Of a stretch of 64,000 nucleotides of DNA, positions 11,722-23,245 are shown piece by piece. This stretch comes from Siphonodentalium dalli. Lineage: Eukaryota; Mollusca; Scaphopoda; Gadilida; Siphonodentaliidae. How positions within the stretch are numbered: the first letter of the stretch is position 1; the number at the start of each line of letters is the position of its first letter. The stretch covers positions 43,540,989-43,604,988 of the forward strand of contig CP136064.1 in NCBI GenBank assembly GCA_032622095.1. The letters run 5' to 3'. A model generated the notes under the pieces. It saw nothing but the letters and a program-made list of their open reading frames with translations, did not search any database and had not been told where the DNA came from. Both the position numbers and the translations under genes were made by a program.

Positions 11722-12075
11722 TATGATCAACATATACTCGCGCAAATACGCCCACAATCGACCTATAATCTGAAATGGGTGCATAATGTGATGATTTGGT
11801 CCTGAAATAAGCAGATAATGGAGTCATATCAGTTATATATCAGGCCACAAGGAAAACACATGTTAAAGAGCGTACAACTGAACAGTCGCGAGTTGGTATT
11901 TGTTATCATTGTCCGCACATAATATGCTTATAACCGCCTCGTTATGAGTCAATAGGTGACTAAAATGCTCCCATTTTCAGCATGTTATCGACTCAAAATG
12001 AGGTAAATCTAAGCAGATTATCTACCTAAAATATGTTTATTATAAGCAGATAGTGTGCGGGTTTTCGGGAGAACA
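11722..12075 (+). repeat. GAGCG-box dispersed repeat, copy 1
   Basis: Homologous along its length to 21,603-21,960, sharing CTGAAATAAGCAGATAATGG, TTAAAGAGCGTAC, ATTGTCCGCACATAAT, TTATCGACTCAAA and ATCTAAGCAGATTATC. The right end (TCGGGAGAACAGGCTG) is the inverse of the left end of the copy at 55,163 (CAGCCTGTTCTC). It carries palindromic pieces such as AATCTAAGCAGATT, has no coding, and is probably a MITE. Confidence 0.7.
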
Positions 12076-12676
12076 GGCTGGTAGGATTATTGAACTTGGC
12101 TAAGCAAGTCTAATCGTGCTAAGTCAGATTTCCACTTCTCACGATATATTATATCAGTCACATTGTTCACAATAATGTTTTATTCTATTCTGCCAATTTA
12201 TTATAGTCGACATGTTTCATATATGTGCTGCCTACCGCCCCACTGCGAGGGGTAAGAATCGCATAACGTGGCACCATGCTTGCCGTGGGGTTCATACCGT
12301 GATGTGTGGTGTAGGAGTCTTTGAGGTACGTGTGCGGCCATATCACGCGAGCCAAGCATCAACCTGCGGATACGGCTTAGATCATGGTCCTCTTTGGTCC
12401 TACATCTCTTCGAGTTGACCCGGCTCAATCAATTAGCTAGTCACGCATCTCCATAGTGTTTCAGATTACATTTCTGATGTCTAGTTGTGTGTTCTGTTTT
12501 TCAGGTATGTTTCTTTCGTGTCAGTCTTTTTGCCTTTCGTTTTCATGATTGTTAAATGTTTCAATCCTGTTCTGATCACGCCTGTCTCACTGTGGGGAGG
12601 TATATACCGAGAGGCTGCTGCATGCAGTGGCTAAACGGGTCGCCGCTTCAGCTATGTACCATGCTTTGGTCCGACC
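12076..12676. other. Gene-free stretch
   Basis: The patch 12,201-12,428 is less AT-rich and open on both strands (about 70 codons each), but shows no recognisable motif. Nothing else is seen. Confidence 0.3.
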
Positions 12677-13126
12677 TTAACCCTTTACCCAACAAAACGG
12701 CCAAAAACGCCCAAATAAAGCTTCAACAGCCTAAAATATCTTCTGTCTCAATAACACCATACAAATATGGATATCATTGGAACCGGTTCATTGACCACAT
12801 TGTGGTGGTTACAGTTATGCCCTGTGCCAATGCATTCTCTTATATATGCGAGTCGACCATAGGTCGCCTCGCATATATAAGAGAATGCATTGGCCTAAAA
12901 AAAATCTTTTTTACCATTTTTTCTTACATTCTTTAACAATTTAAAATAATATTCTTACATTTTTTAACAATTTTTATAATATTTTTCTACTTTCTTTGAC
13001 AATTTTATCATTTTTATTATGTGTTAAGCCAATGCATTCTCTTATATATGCGAGGCGACCTATGGTCGACTCGCATATATAAGAGAATGCATTGGCACAG
13101 GGCCGTTCTGTTGGGTAAAGGGTTAA
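12677..13126. mobile_element. TTAA palindrome element, TTAACCCTTTACCC family, copy 1
   Basis: TTAACCCTTTACCCAACA at the left mirrors TGTTGGGTAAAGGGTTAA at the right, with TTAA at both ends (piggyBac-type). A left arm of about 140 bp leads to CCCTGTGCC, then the 67-nt palindrome (12,827-12,893), an AT-rich middle made of TTCTTACATTCTTTAACAAT-like units, the second palindrome (13,029-13,095) and GGCACAGGG. A nearly identical copy lies in opposite orientation at 54,460-54,858. The palindrome pair is the same as in the GTGACCC family although the outer ends are unrelated. Confidence 0.85.
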
Positions 13127-14063
13127 ACCGAAAAGTATTCCGAGGGTGGCTGCTGGGCTATTTGTCCATTATTTCCTTTTCAGTTGGCCGCTCAAAACAA
13201 ACAAAAACTTAAGAATGATAACTCGCTAAGTTCCACTGATTGATAAAACGCTACAATGCACTGTTAAAAGTAGTTAAATTGTGCTCGACCATCTATTCAA
13301 TCAATCATATACACTGCTGCCGTGTCTACAAGAAAGTGTGCTGATGCCAGCACTCAGACAGACAACAATCAAACCAACATAATCCGTATATCGCAAACAA
13401 CACAATTTGACCCGACAGGTATCAACCCGGTTCCTGACCCCGTGTCGCAGGCTATAGAAACATTTACGAGGTTGCAACAGTTGTTCCAAAAAAAATCCAT
13501 TCAATTGAGTCAGCTACTACAAACATCCTGTGCATGTTGATCATGTTGCTTCAAAACAAAAATCGCCCAGAAAGAGCTGTTCATTCATTTTCATTATAAT
13601 TACCATGTTTTTGTGCATCGTTCATAGAGTTTACACTAATCAGTGGCTCAAATTAATTAATCATTCATTTGTTGCATATATTCTGTTGAGTATAAAAGGA
13701 GATGGTCCCATAAATGGTCGGATTTATTGTACAGTATCCCTTTAAAGAAGAAAATATGAAAATTTAGGTCTAAAAAATTATCCCCTCTAATGAATAGTTG
13801 GAAAATCAAACTGAGATACAAATTTCAACGGGTGTGAAATTTCCAAGTAATGTTACACTGTTGAAAATTTTGACCAAAGTTGGGGGTATGATACAACCCC
13901 CCCCCCCCCCCCCCCCCCCCACCACCAACAACCCCAACCCCCTTATCACGACGTCCCTGTCAGGTCGCCGTCTGAAGTCTACATGACGATGTGAGTGCCA
14001 ACTAATTTGGAATTCCGTGCCATCTCAATCGGTATGTTAATTCTAAAGTGCAAAAACACTATT
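13127..14063. other. Gene-free stretch with poly-C run
   Basis: An open frame at 13,322-13,540 (GTG start) contains ASTQTD, a motif often met in Ser/Thr-rich element proteins, but nothing else supports a gene. Bases about 13,897-13,920 are a pure C run followed by CCACCAACAACC. The surrounding proline-rich frame is an artefact of that run. Confidence 0.35.
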
Positions 14064-15070
14064 CCTAATCGTAGTCGTCATGTTTCCGTCTGCATCCTAA
14101 TCGTAGTCGTCATGTTTCTGTCTGCATCCTAATCGTAGTCGTCATGTTGCCGTCTGCATCCTAATCGTTGTGATGTTTCCGTCTGCATCCTAATCGTAGT
14201 CGTCATGTTCCCGTCTGCATCCTAATCGTAGTCGCCATGTTCCCGTCTGCATCCTAATCGTAGTCGCCATGTTCCCGTCTGCATCCTAATCGTAGTCGCC
14301 ATGTTCCCGTCTGCATACTAATCGTAGTCGCCATGTTCCCGTCTGCATCCTAATCGTAGTCGCCATGTTCCCGTCTGCATCCTAATCGTAGTCGTCATGT
14401 TTCTGTCTGCATCCTAATCGTAGTCGTCATGTTGCCGTCTGCATCCTAATCGTTGTGATGTTTCCGTCTGCATCCTAATCGTAGTCGTCATGTTCCCGTC
14501 TGCATCCTAATCGTAGTCGCCATGTTCCCGTCTGCATCCTAATCGTAGTCGTCATGTTTCCGTCTGCATCCTAATCGTAGTCGCCATGTTCCCGTCTGCA
14601 TCCTAATCGTAGTCGCCATGTTCCCGTCTGCATACTAATCGTAGTCGTCATGTTTCCGTCTGCATCCTAATCGTAGTCGTCATGTTTCTGTCTGCATCCT
14701 AATCGTAGTCGCCATGTTCCCGTCTGCATGCTAATCGTAGTCGTCATGTTCCCGTCTGCATACTAATCGTAGTCGCCATGTTCCCGTCTGCATGCTAATC
14801 GTAGTCGCCATGTTCCCGTCTGCATACTAATCGTAGTCGCCATGTTCCCGTCTGCATGCTAATCGTAGTCGCCATGTTCCCGTCTGCATACTAATCGTAG
14901 TCGCCATGTTCCCGTCTGCATACTAATCGTAGTCGCCATGTTCCCGTCTGCATGCTAATCGTAGTCGCCATGTTCCCGTCTGCATACTAATCGTAGTCGC
15001 CATGTTCCCGTCTGCATGCTAATCGTAGTCGTCATGTTCCCGTCTGCATCCTAATCGTGGTCGTCATGTT
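14064..15070. repeat. 32-bp minisatellite, about 31 copies
   Basis: The unit is CCTAATCGTAGTCGTCATGT plus TTCCGTCTGCAT, with variants CGTC/CGCC, TTTCCG/TTCCCG/TTTCTG/TTGCCG and CATCC/CATAC/CATGC. A shortened unit (CCTAATCGTTGTGATG...) occurs at about 14,160 and again at about 14,447 in the same local context, showing a block duplication of about nine units. The array ends in CGTGGTCGTCATGTT. Confidence 0.95.
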
Positions 15071-15287
15071 TTGCGAAACGCGTGAATGTTACGGATATGA
15101 ATAACTAAACGTATCCGTTGCTCTATCCGCGTCACATGCGAAACCTCTCTATATTATTCTCGTGTTTCACGACGACGAATGAGTTGGTTGCCACTAAGAT
15201 ATAGAAATTAAAGCCTATTAGCAATTTCAATTTAAGGATACAATCTGAGAGTCAACTTCCACATTGATGACAAGATATACATATATA

Positions 15288-15437
15288 GAACGACACAAGT
15301 GTGTGAACTGGTTAACGTTATTGCACGAGTTTGTTGTGACGCGATGGTAAAACGAGAACCGCGGAGGTTCGAGTTTTACCTCGCGGCACGACAAAGGAGT
15401 GCAATAACGTTAACATGTTCACACTGCTGTGTTGTTC
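15288..15437. repeat. 150-bp fold-back hairpin
   Basis: The left arm GAACGACACAAGTGTGTGAA, then CTGGTTAACGTTATTGCAC and GTGACGCGATGGTAAAAC, pairs with GTTTTACCTCGCGGCACGAC, GTGCAATAACGTTAAC and GTTCACACTGCTGTGTTGTT. The stem is about 65 bp with few mismatches around the centre CGAGAACCGCGGAGGTTCGAG, and the ATA flanks extend it. It is a MITE-like hairpin. The open frame over it (15,299-15,529) is a shadow. Confidence 0.8.
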
Positions 15438-16406
15438 TATGTTTATTGCACACTCTGAAGATTGCAGCTTGTAACATACTAACATTTAGGTCAATATCGT
15501 TGTATTTAATTGAACAAACATATGCTTAATGTAGACTATACCCCATAATTTAGCGAAGATTTTCTGTTAAAGTTGACGTCGCCAGTGACGTTGTTGGCGT
15601 AATAGGTTTGTATTGTTCAAGAACAATACACATGTTTGTATTGAACGTTTCAATTCTTCTGTATTTTGCTGTATTTCCCACAGATAAGCCATTGGGTGTG
15701 TAATAATATCTCGAACGTATTACTATATGATGTATTTATCTCGAACGTATTACTATATGATGTATTACTATATGATGTATTACTATATGAACGTATTACT
15801 ATATGATGTATTTGTGAGTTTTATTGAACTTCCGAATCCGTAATCGTAATTATACTGATATGTTAAAACGACAACCGATAGAAAGGACACCAACTCTAAT
15901 GACGTAATAGCCTTTCGTAATTATTATCAGCATAGTAGTTCATTATGGGAAATGTACCGATTGCGTAGAGTGGTGGGGGCGATTCAAACCTGTGGCGCAC
16001 AAGTGAGCACATTGGGTTGATACTTATAATTAGGTGCATCAGAACTTAATAATTCCCAGCGTTCCATTAACTTACTATCAATGCTGGGGTAATGGGTGCA
16101 TAACTACACCGGACTATGGACAGTTTAATGTTATCATTATGTATATTATGCAGTACATTTCTTTTGTCATAATCACAGGCTGCAATCGATATCCGGCTCG
16201 ACGTTATGTTCAAACAGAACATTTGAAGTCAAAGTCAAAATGTTATGGCTGCTGTTGTTGTTGTTGTTGTTGTTAGTATTATATTAGTATTGATATAAGA
16301 CATCCTCGAAAAGTATCCTGATAGAACGTATTAGATGAATATAAAAACGACGATAATGAGGACTGACGATGGTTAACAGAGAGACTACCGCCATATCTAT
16401 CGACCA
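15438..16406. other. Gene-free stretch with small simple repeats
   Basis: About 15,706-15,812 repeats ACGTATTACTATATGATGTA in short, irregular tandem. Bases 16,250-16,275 are a (TTG)n run. A perfect small palindrome TGTATTGTTCAAGAACAATACA sits near 15,611-15,632. No gene is seen. Confidence 0.5.
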
Positions 16407-16520
16407 ATCTTCTTCTATCTTCTTCTATCTTCTTCTATCTTATTCTACTTCTTATCTTCTTCTTCTTTTCCTCTCATTCTTTTCCTCTTCTTCTTTTTCT
16501 GTCTGCTTCTTCTTCATTTT
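16407..16520. repeat. Polypyrimidine (CTTCTT) tract
   Basis: More than 100 bases are almost purely C and T on this strand (CTTCTTCTATCTTCTTCTAT and similar), a degenerate (CTT)n microsatellite. The Ser/Phe-rich open frame over it is not a gene. Confidence 0.85.
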
Positions 16521-19399
16521 CTGTGTTCTTTTATGTATATGTATATATTTCGCACTAAGCACCTTGCAAATATTGCACATCTCGCCAGTTACATGTGAAC
16601 TCATGTCTTAGAGATTAAAGCATAGCATAGCAAGTGGCGAGTCGGTTTTCTGTTGCTTACGAGTTAAGTGTTGGAATCGACACCATTGATAGTATGTAGG
16701 GTATCAGTTAACTGTGTTAAATGTGTATAGACTGTAAAATTCCCATTGTTAAGAAATGATGTGAAGAACAGTTTAGAACACCAGTAAAGATGCAAACCAT
16801 AACCGGAGACGACACATATAAGCTATCAGCTTGCTGTCGAATCCCATCCATGCCATAACTTGTTATTATATATTGTAATTACTTTATGAATTATATGGAT
16901 TAAATACGCCAAAGATGCACAAAATATTCAGTCCCTTCTCAGTGTAAAAATATAAATGAAAACAAATGCATTGTCGAGCCTGTATGGTGAATACTGCACA
17001 CAAAGTAAACATATTTTATGTGTAATATATCTTACCATGCCACCATACAGCATCTTGCTCATTCAAAATTGTTCCATGGGCTTCATTTTGTGTTTGATAA
17101 CTGTTCTAAATTATGATTCGCGTGCGAGCGAACAAAAACACAACGCCCCGCACTCGGTAAACAGTCTGCAGAAATGTCCTTAGTTTTTTTTATCGCAAAT
17201 CTCGCTTGTTTATGGGGGAGTAAACATTTTCGGAGTTAAAAATTAAATGTAAATGATATTCCTAGGATATACGATTATATCGAACGAACGATTATATCAC
17301 ACAATTGTAAGTGAAACAGCATTTTTTTCACTAGTTTCATCAACATACGTGTATCCTGAATTATAGATGCAGCGAGTAAAATTGTGAAGCTTCATATCAT
17401 TGCTACGATCGTTGTTGTGTATTCTTGTGACTAAACACTATTCAAACTGGTGCGCCAAAACTTGTCCATTCTTGAAAAGACATACAACTGATGTAATGTC
17501 AGGCATGACATTTCCGACTGTTGAAAACTTTATAGGGGTGAGCGACCAATCGTCACGTCCCAGCTTCTGGGTGACCTTGATCTTTATAAAATTAGCTTGA
17601 TCCATACATGAGATAACTGTTCCCATGTTTTGATCATTGTTAGTTGACAATAGTGGTTTGTACTAACATCAACAAGTGGGAGTCCAGCCAGGCAGGTTGA
17701 TGCAAGTACGGGAATAGCGCCTAATTTGTAAATTCCATCTAGCAATATCTTATATGACAACGGGATGCGTGTACTGTTTTACGTTGAATCATAGTTGATA
17801 ATATATGAAATTAGATAATTTAGGATTGTGTCTGAAAATTCCAAGCCAAGGCTGTGTGAAATTGGTTCGTGGTTTTGGTTCAATTTGCATTTAAAATTTT
17901 AAGGTGGTACCCCCAACTGAGACCCTCGAACGACGTCTTGCATATGCGGAAATGGGAAGTACCATGTGAAAATAAAGACATTTTGAGATGATTTTCTGAT
18001 GACCATGACCGGTATGCATGACCTTGACTCAAATTTGGGTTCTACATCCATATACCGAGTTGTGGGCAATTGACAGTAATGTGAATTTCCATGAACAAAT
18101 GCCACTACGATCAGACGGATGCTGTCAGAAAACTTTTTTCAATTCATAGACCTAAAAATTCACCCGTTGCCATGGAAACGAATATTTCGAGCGGATTTTA
18201 AGCCTAATGTTGTAATATTTTAATTATTTTAATAATTGTAACACTAATTGTACGGTATGTGTACTAAACTTCTTTAGCTGTAGCTCGTCTAGATGATGTA
18301 TTTCATGATGGATTTAAATAATATTTGATGTTATATGTTGTCCCATGTTCCCAAAGATGGCTCAGAACCAGCAGAAATTGCCTGAATAAACAACTGCCGC
18401 ATGTCTCCACATTGAGAGTTATAGCTCATCCAACTGGATGGAAACATGTGTAAAACGTTTAATTTCCATGGATGACCTTGACCGTAACACCCGTCCTCAT
18501 CTGTATTGTATTACGATTTTGAACAATTAGTTTCATATGCAGGTGCACATAATTTATTTTATTCTGCTTTTTTATAGTTTCTCTACGACATGTGTCTCCG
18601 TTGCCATGCTAACATATTTGTTACCATGTTCTAACCACATTTGGTTACTACAACAGGCCTAATCAGATCACTTATGTATGTACAGTAATAGAAAAATTCG
18701 GGGTTATGTCGCTCTCATAGACACTCGAAAACTGCGTATTTTTGTGATGGAACCGGACGATACAAATGCCGAACCGGACATCGAAAGCGGAACCGAATTG
18801 TATCGATTGCAGCCTGTGATAATCCTATTTTAAAGACAAAAGTCAGAGCTTTTATTACTATTTCATCTAATAGCATAGACCCGACAACGACACAATTCTT
18901 CCCGCTGGGTTCCCATATTGGAAACAAATAACTGTCAGTAACCATAAAACATATATGGCATGTCATGGATGTTTTTTAATTCCATTAGCATCGGATGATC
19001 ATTCACTTTGAATCCCGGGCCATAACACACCATCTTTGTTTTTCGTTAATTCATTGCTTTCCACAGAGACGGCCTTGCGTGAAATTCATGTTCAGCTTCT
19101 CTGTTGCCTTAAATAACAGTAATAAAATCAGTTTTGTGCCTTGAAATCAAAGAAATAATTTGCGTTGTGCCCATTGAAATGAATTTATCATAGGACATTA
19201 TTGGATTGATGTTAAACGAATGACCCGAATGCTATCAGCCTTCTCAATAATTCGCGTTGTCAAAGAGACCATGAATAATGCTCCAGCAATCAAACGCCAT
19301 TCGGTGTGGGAAGGTGAACATCGAATGCCATGCAACGAGCTTTAGCTACAGCAGAAAGCCAAACTGCACGCTTATGGCGTTTTTCTTTAATCGGAATGT
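16521..19399. other. Gene-free stretch with old repeats
   Basis: Two segments match 1.7-3.0 kb (see there). The 17,900-18,660 region contains phrases such as GACCATGACC, GACCTTGAC, GTTGCCATGGAAACG and GATGACCTTGACCG. These recall diffuse repeats common in mollusc genomes, but I cannot bound an element. No coding region is recognised. Confidence 0.35.
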
Positions 19400-19957
19400 A
19401 TGGATATGTTTGGAACAATGTACGTATGTGTGGCCGTGGCTATATTCTGCCGCACACGGCAGAACAGGCAGGGAGCCTATATCGTCGTATACAGTATAAA
19501 TGAAGATATGCATGGCTATTCTGACGACTTCCACGAGAGGTCTCTCAGGCTGATCTGCCATAAAAATTTCCGCGCGCATTTCGAAGTCAATGCACACGAC
19601 ATTCGATTTAAACACATCAAACCACACAGCATCTTATTAAGGTGTTTTGTGTACCATGGACAACTTCTCGCTGCAGAGTTCAAATGTCAATGCTATATAA
19701 CCGCATATATATATTCCAAGATAGAATATCAGCAGGCCGTGGCTATTATGTGGTACAGTCATGTGTGTGCATGTTTATGTCTGTGTTGTTTATACATAGT
19801 CATTATATTCTGCCAAAGTATGTCACTCAATAAAGTCACACCACCACCATTTAGTAGTTATATATGCTACTTCCTCAGCTATAGACTGTCATGTACAAGT
19901 ACACTTGGTACGCTTTATGTGCCATTAAGTGATTATATCGTACACACATCTATATAA
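19400..19957 (+). CDS. Unassigned 185-codon open frame
   Basis: ATG at 19,400 (in-frame stop at 19,388) opens 185 codons, the longest frame here not tied to a mobile element. I recognise no family. The translation is rich in Cys, Tyr, Ile and Val, with a hydrophobic stretch near residues 123-138 (CACLCLCCLYIVIIFC) that could pass for a membrane segment. Such a stretch is also what TGT/ATA-rich noncoding DNA yields. No splice context, neighbour or codon bias supports it. It could be chance or an exon; chance is more likely. Confidence 0.15.
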   Translation: MDMFGTMYVCVAVAIFCRTRQNRQGAYIVVYSINEDMHGYSDDFHERSLRLICHKNFRAHFEVNAHDIRFKHIKPHSILLRCFVYHGQLLAAEFKCQCYITAYIYSKIEYQQAVAIMWYSHVCACLCLCCLYIVIIFCQSMSLNKVTPPPFSSYICYFLSYRLSCTSTLGTLYVPLSDYIVHTSI

Positions 19958-20355
19958 GTCCATTGATATGAGGTTTTGATTCCCAGATATATGTATGATC
20001 TTCTCTGATAAATTGCGTCCATGCTTAATTTTCTCAAAAAAGGTAGATAATAGAGAGCGTTATGAACTATAATATGTTGCAGTCGTTTCTATCGCATTAC
20101 GGCTGGATGCTTGTGCGAATATTCGCAATGACTGTACCTTACATGCAGATGATGGTGATTGCAAATATTGTTCATATTTCATTTGGATTATAAGCGGGTC
20201 GCCGACTGTTATATAACTTATCCTTCTGAAAAGATTCCTGTCTGAAGGTGACCTGATCCTGTTTCAAGTGAGATGTAAAATGGCTGATTTTTGAATTTGT
20301 TTGTGAATTTCCGCAGTTCATGTACTAGTTTATCCCGTCAGACAACAGTTTATAT
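19958..20355. other. Gene-free stretch
   Basis: Nothing recognisable apart from a TAGAGAGCGTTA box near 20,051. Confidence 0.3.
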
Positions 20356-20790
20356 ATGTGACCCGCCATATCAAATCCAGTCGGAAGTCGGGATTTTTTT
20401 TACCCTGTGCCAATGCATTCTCTTATATATGCGAGTCGACCATAGGTCGCCTCGCATATATAAGAGAATGCATTGGCCTAACAATTTTTGATCATTTTTG
20501 TTTAAATAGTTTTTTTTTTTTTTTTACAATTTTTAGGACATAAAATAAAAAAACATCCATTACCCTGCAGGGAGCCCCACACATATATAGAAGCATATAG
20601 AAGAGTGTCGTCTGCTCATGTTTGTCTGGGGCTCTGTATGGGTGAAATTATAAAATTGTTAAAGAATACAAGAAAACATTCTAAAAATTGTCAAAAATTG
20701 TTAGGCCAATGCATTCTCTTATATATGCGAGGCGACCTATGGTCGACTCGCATATATAAGAGAATGCATTGGCACAGGGTAAAACAAATC
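20356..20790. mobile_element. Palindrome-bearing MITE, GTGACCC family, copy 2, interior inverted
   Basis: The left end (GTGACCCGCCATATCAAATC) and both 67-nt palindromes match copy 1. However, the segment between them reads AGGACATAAAATAAAAAAAC, then CCCTGCAGGGAGCCCCACAC and CAAACA-type hairpin in reverse order, i.e. the reverse complement of the same segment in the copies at 7,059, 23,341, 38,883 and 59,838. The right outer end is lost: after GGCACAGGGTAAAACAAATC the sequence leaves the family. Confidence 0.85.
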
Positions 20791-21602
20791 TATATCTGGC
20801 CATAAGCACATCTAATTATAGGGAGCATGTGTGCGTCCTACCTCTGTATACATACGTACTGGTTTGATGGTGTCAAATTGGACAAAGCGTCTTTAACACT
20901 GTTCCACTAATTTATCAGATTACATGACACTTCAGTCTAAGTTAACTACAATTCCACATATGAATTATAAATAGAGGGTCTGATTATCTGTCTTAGCTAT
21001 TATATTTCCCGTACCGCGAGAGTCCACACCAGTATAACGCCAATCAGAGCACCAAGATCAAAGTATACAATCGAATATATTACCACATCAGTATAACGCC
21101 AATCAGAGCACCAAGATAAAAGTATACAATCGAAACTATTACCACATATGCCGTAATTTGGGCAAGACCTCAAGCGTTCCGAGAAATGAACAGTTGTCGG
21201 GAATATGATGGATTCTGTATCACTATGAATATGAGTGTATGTATGAATAGTCTGAATAGTGACACTTCTCATCGGTTATGGAATAAAATCTTATAATTGA
21301 TGGGCGATATGGTACGTAATGTGCTTCATGCATCCACCTTGTTGCGCAATACTGGAGGACTAACTGCTTTGGCATAGATTGTAAAATGTGGATTTGTCGG
21401 ATGAGAATGCGCGTAATTATACCCTTTCCTATGCATCGCCACTTGATTCCGGGACCATATGCATCCATAATATCAACACTTACAGTATACAATACATTAC
21501 ATTTAAGGATGATCTATCTCTTCCCATAACAAGTTCCCTGGGTATAAAATAATAAATATGAATCGACGATTCTTGTTTTTTTTCTTTTTCGAATTTTCTG
21601 GC
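20791..21602. other. Gene-free stretch with a 59-bp tandem pair
   Basis: AGTATAACGCCAATCAGAGC begins at 21,031 and again at 21,090; the two 59-bp copies end at about 21,148. No gene is seen. Confidence 0.6.
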
Positions 21603-21960
21603 ATATATCAACATATCCTCGCTACATACGCACGTAATAGACCTATAATATGAAATAGGTACATAATGTGATTATTTGATTCTGAAATAAGCAGATAATG
21701 GTGTTATAGTCGTTATTTCTTTTTATGGCGGGGCCACAGTGAAGCACATGTTAAAGAGCGTACACCTGAAAAGTCGTGATTTGGTTTATTTGTGTCATTG
21801 TCCGCACATAATCTGCTTAGAGTGGACTCATAATGAGTCGATAGTGTGACATAAATGATCTCATTTTCATCACATTATCGACTCAAATTAGAACGAATCT
21901 AAGCAGATTATCGTTCTAAAATAAGTTTTTATAATCAGATAATATGCGCCTTTTGGGGAC
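21603..21960 (+). repeat. GAGCG-box dispersed repeat, copy 2
   Basis: Full-length relative of 11,722-12,075, with the same box order: CTGAAATAAGCAGATAATGG, GGGCCACAGTGAAGCACATG, TTAAAGAGCGTACAC, TTGTCCGCACATAATCTGCT and ATCTAAGCAGATTATCG. Confidence 0.7.
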
Positions 21961-22929
21961 ATTTTACGGCTCGCGGTCGTCTAAAATTATAAAAATAATA
22001 AAAAAAATTCGATATGAAAGTAATAATGATTGATATAATTTCCGGACAGGTGTCATATTTAATAGTTGATATCCCGGAAACTATATGTAGCACGTAGTGA
22101 GGTAGAGATCAACCATATTTAACAAGACGGAGACTGCGTATACTCGGTTCCCTGAAGTAAACCTCGCACCCATTCACGACCAATCATTATCACACAATGA
22201 AATAAGTTTCCTGAATATGGTCATGAATTACATGTGTGACCATTACGGAATGTCTACTATCAAAGTGTCTTAACAAAGCCGTGCATTAAATGTTGAGCCA
22301 AGTTAGACAAATTCTACAATTTTTATAAGAAACGATATTTCCCAGACATATACAAGTAGATTTGTAGCTTACTCCCGAGCTCGCTACTCTGAAATCATCA
22401 ATTTCGGTCATTGTCCTATCGATACCCAGGTCTGTCTCTACAATTATAACTTACGGATGTATTATGGATCATACTATAGATAATATGTGTGCTGAATACT
22501 ACAACACAGAGCAGTTAAACGACATAATACATCTAATCTGATTTTCAAGGTTAATTCTGACACTTTAGTCGATTGAGTCCCGTTGATGCGAATGTAAATG
22601 TCTAGCCACATAACATTTGCTCTGCAAAGGCTCGCCTATATGATAGAATTTGAACATCAAAGCAATTCCATGGCCCAAAGCTTGTGGTCATTCTTTGTGG
22701 AATTATTATTGTTCCTATTTATTTTACCTGATAGAAAATACCGATTCCGATAGCTTGTGTGTGGAACTTTGAAAAGAGGTCACAATTGCGCGCAAAACAC
22801 ACTTCGTCGGTGTACGTATACAAATGTATCGATTCTGAAATAAAAGCTCATTTTTGTTGTCTAATTCGATCGCAAAACTTCCATTTATATACCGTCCCAA
22901 GGTCGCAGAGTTCCCATGTCCTCATATAC
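21961..22929. other. Gene-free stretch
   Basis: AT-rich. I see no gene, repeat or RNA signal. Confidence 0.3.
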
Positions 22930-23225
22930 TGGTGCCAGTGGGTTCACATAGGACCCAGATATTCTCATAGGTTCATTTTGGGCTTATTTTCAGAATAAAA
23001 TAAGTCAGCTCTGCGCCGTTATTTTGTTAACTGGCGCGGGCCACAATGAAAGCACATCATAAAGAACGTATATCTAGTAAGTCGTGGGGTGGGTTATTTG
23101 TTTTATTTTCAGCCCACAATGATCGTATAGCAGTAAGTCAATATGAGCCCATTATGGCACTAAAATTATTCTCAAATCAGCTCAAATGATGCGATAGACA
23201 CCATTTTACCCAAGCTCTTCTAAAT
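22930..23225 (+). repeat. GAGCG-box dispersed repeat, copy 3 (diverged)
   Basis: Keeps CATAGGTTCATTTTGGGCTT, CAGAATAAAATAAG, GCGGGCCACAATGAAAGCAC and the variant box ATAAAGAACGTA, in the order seen in the other copies. The right part is diverged. Confidence 0.55.
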
Positions 23226-23245
23226 ACTAACTCACGATCGAGTAG

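Noticed and set aside
13798-13986. Proline-rich protein frame
   Set aside because: Created by a pure poly-C run in noncoding DNA.
14064-15070. CRISPR array (regular 32-bp repeats)
   Set aside because: The units are directly adjacent with no spacers. It is a minisatellite, as is 40,734-42,110, and the sequence is eukaryotic.
15340-15385. tRNA-like B box (GGTTCGAG) as tRNA or SINE head
   Set aside because: The sequence is the centre of a long palindrome. No A box or cloverleaf is found, and the inverse strand explains the motif.
16369-16611. Ser/Phe/Leu-rich membrane protein frame
   Set aside because: Created by a CTT-type polypyrimidine tract.
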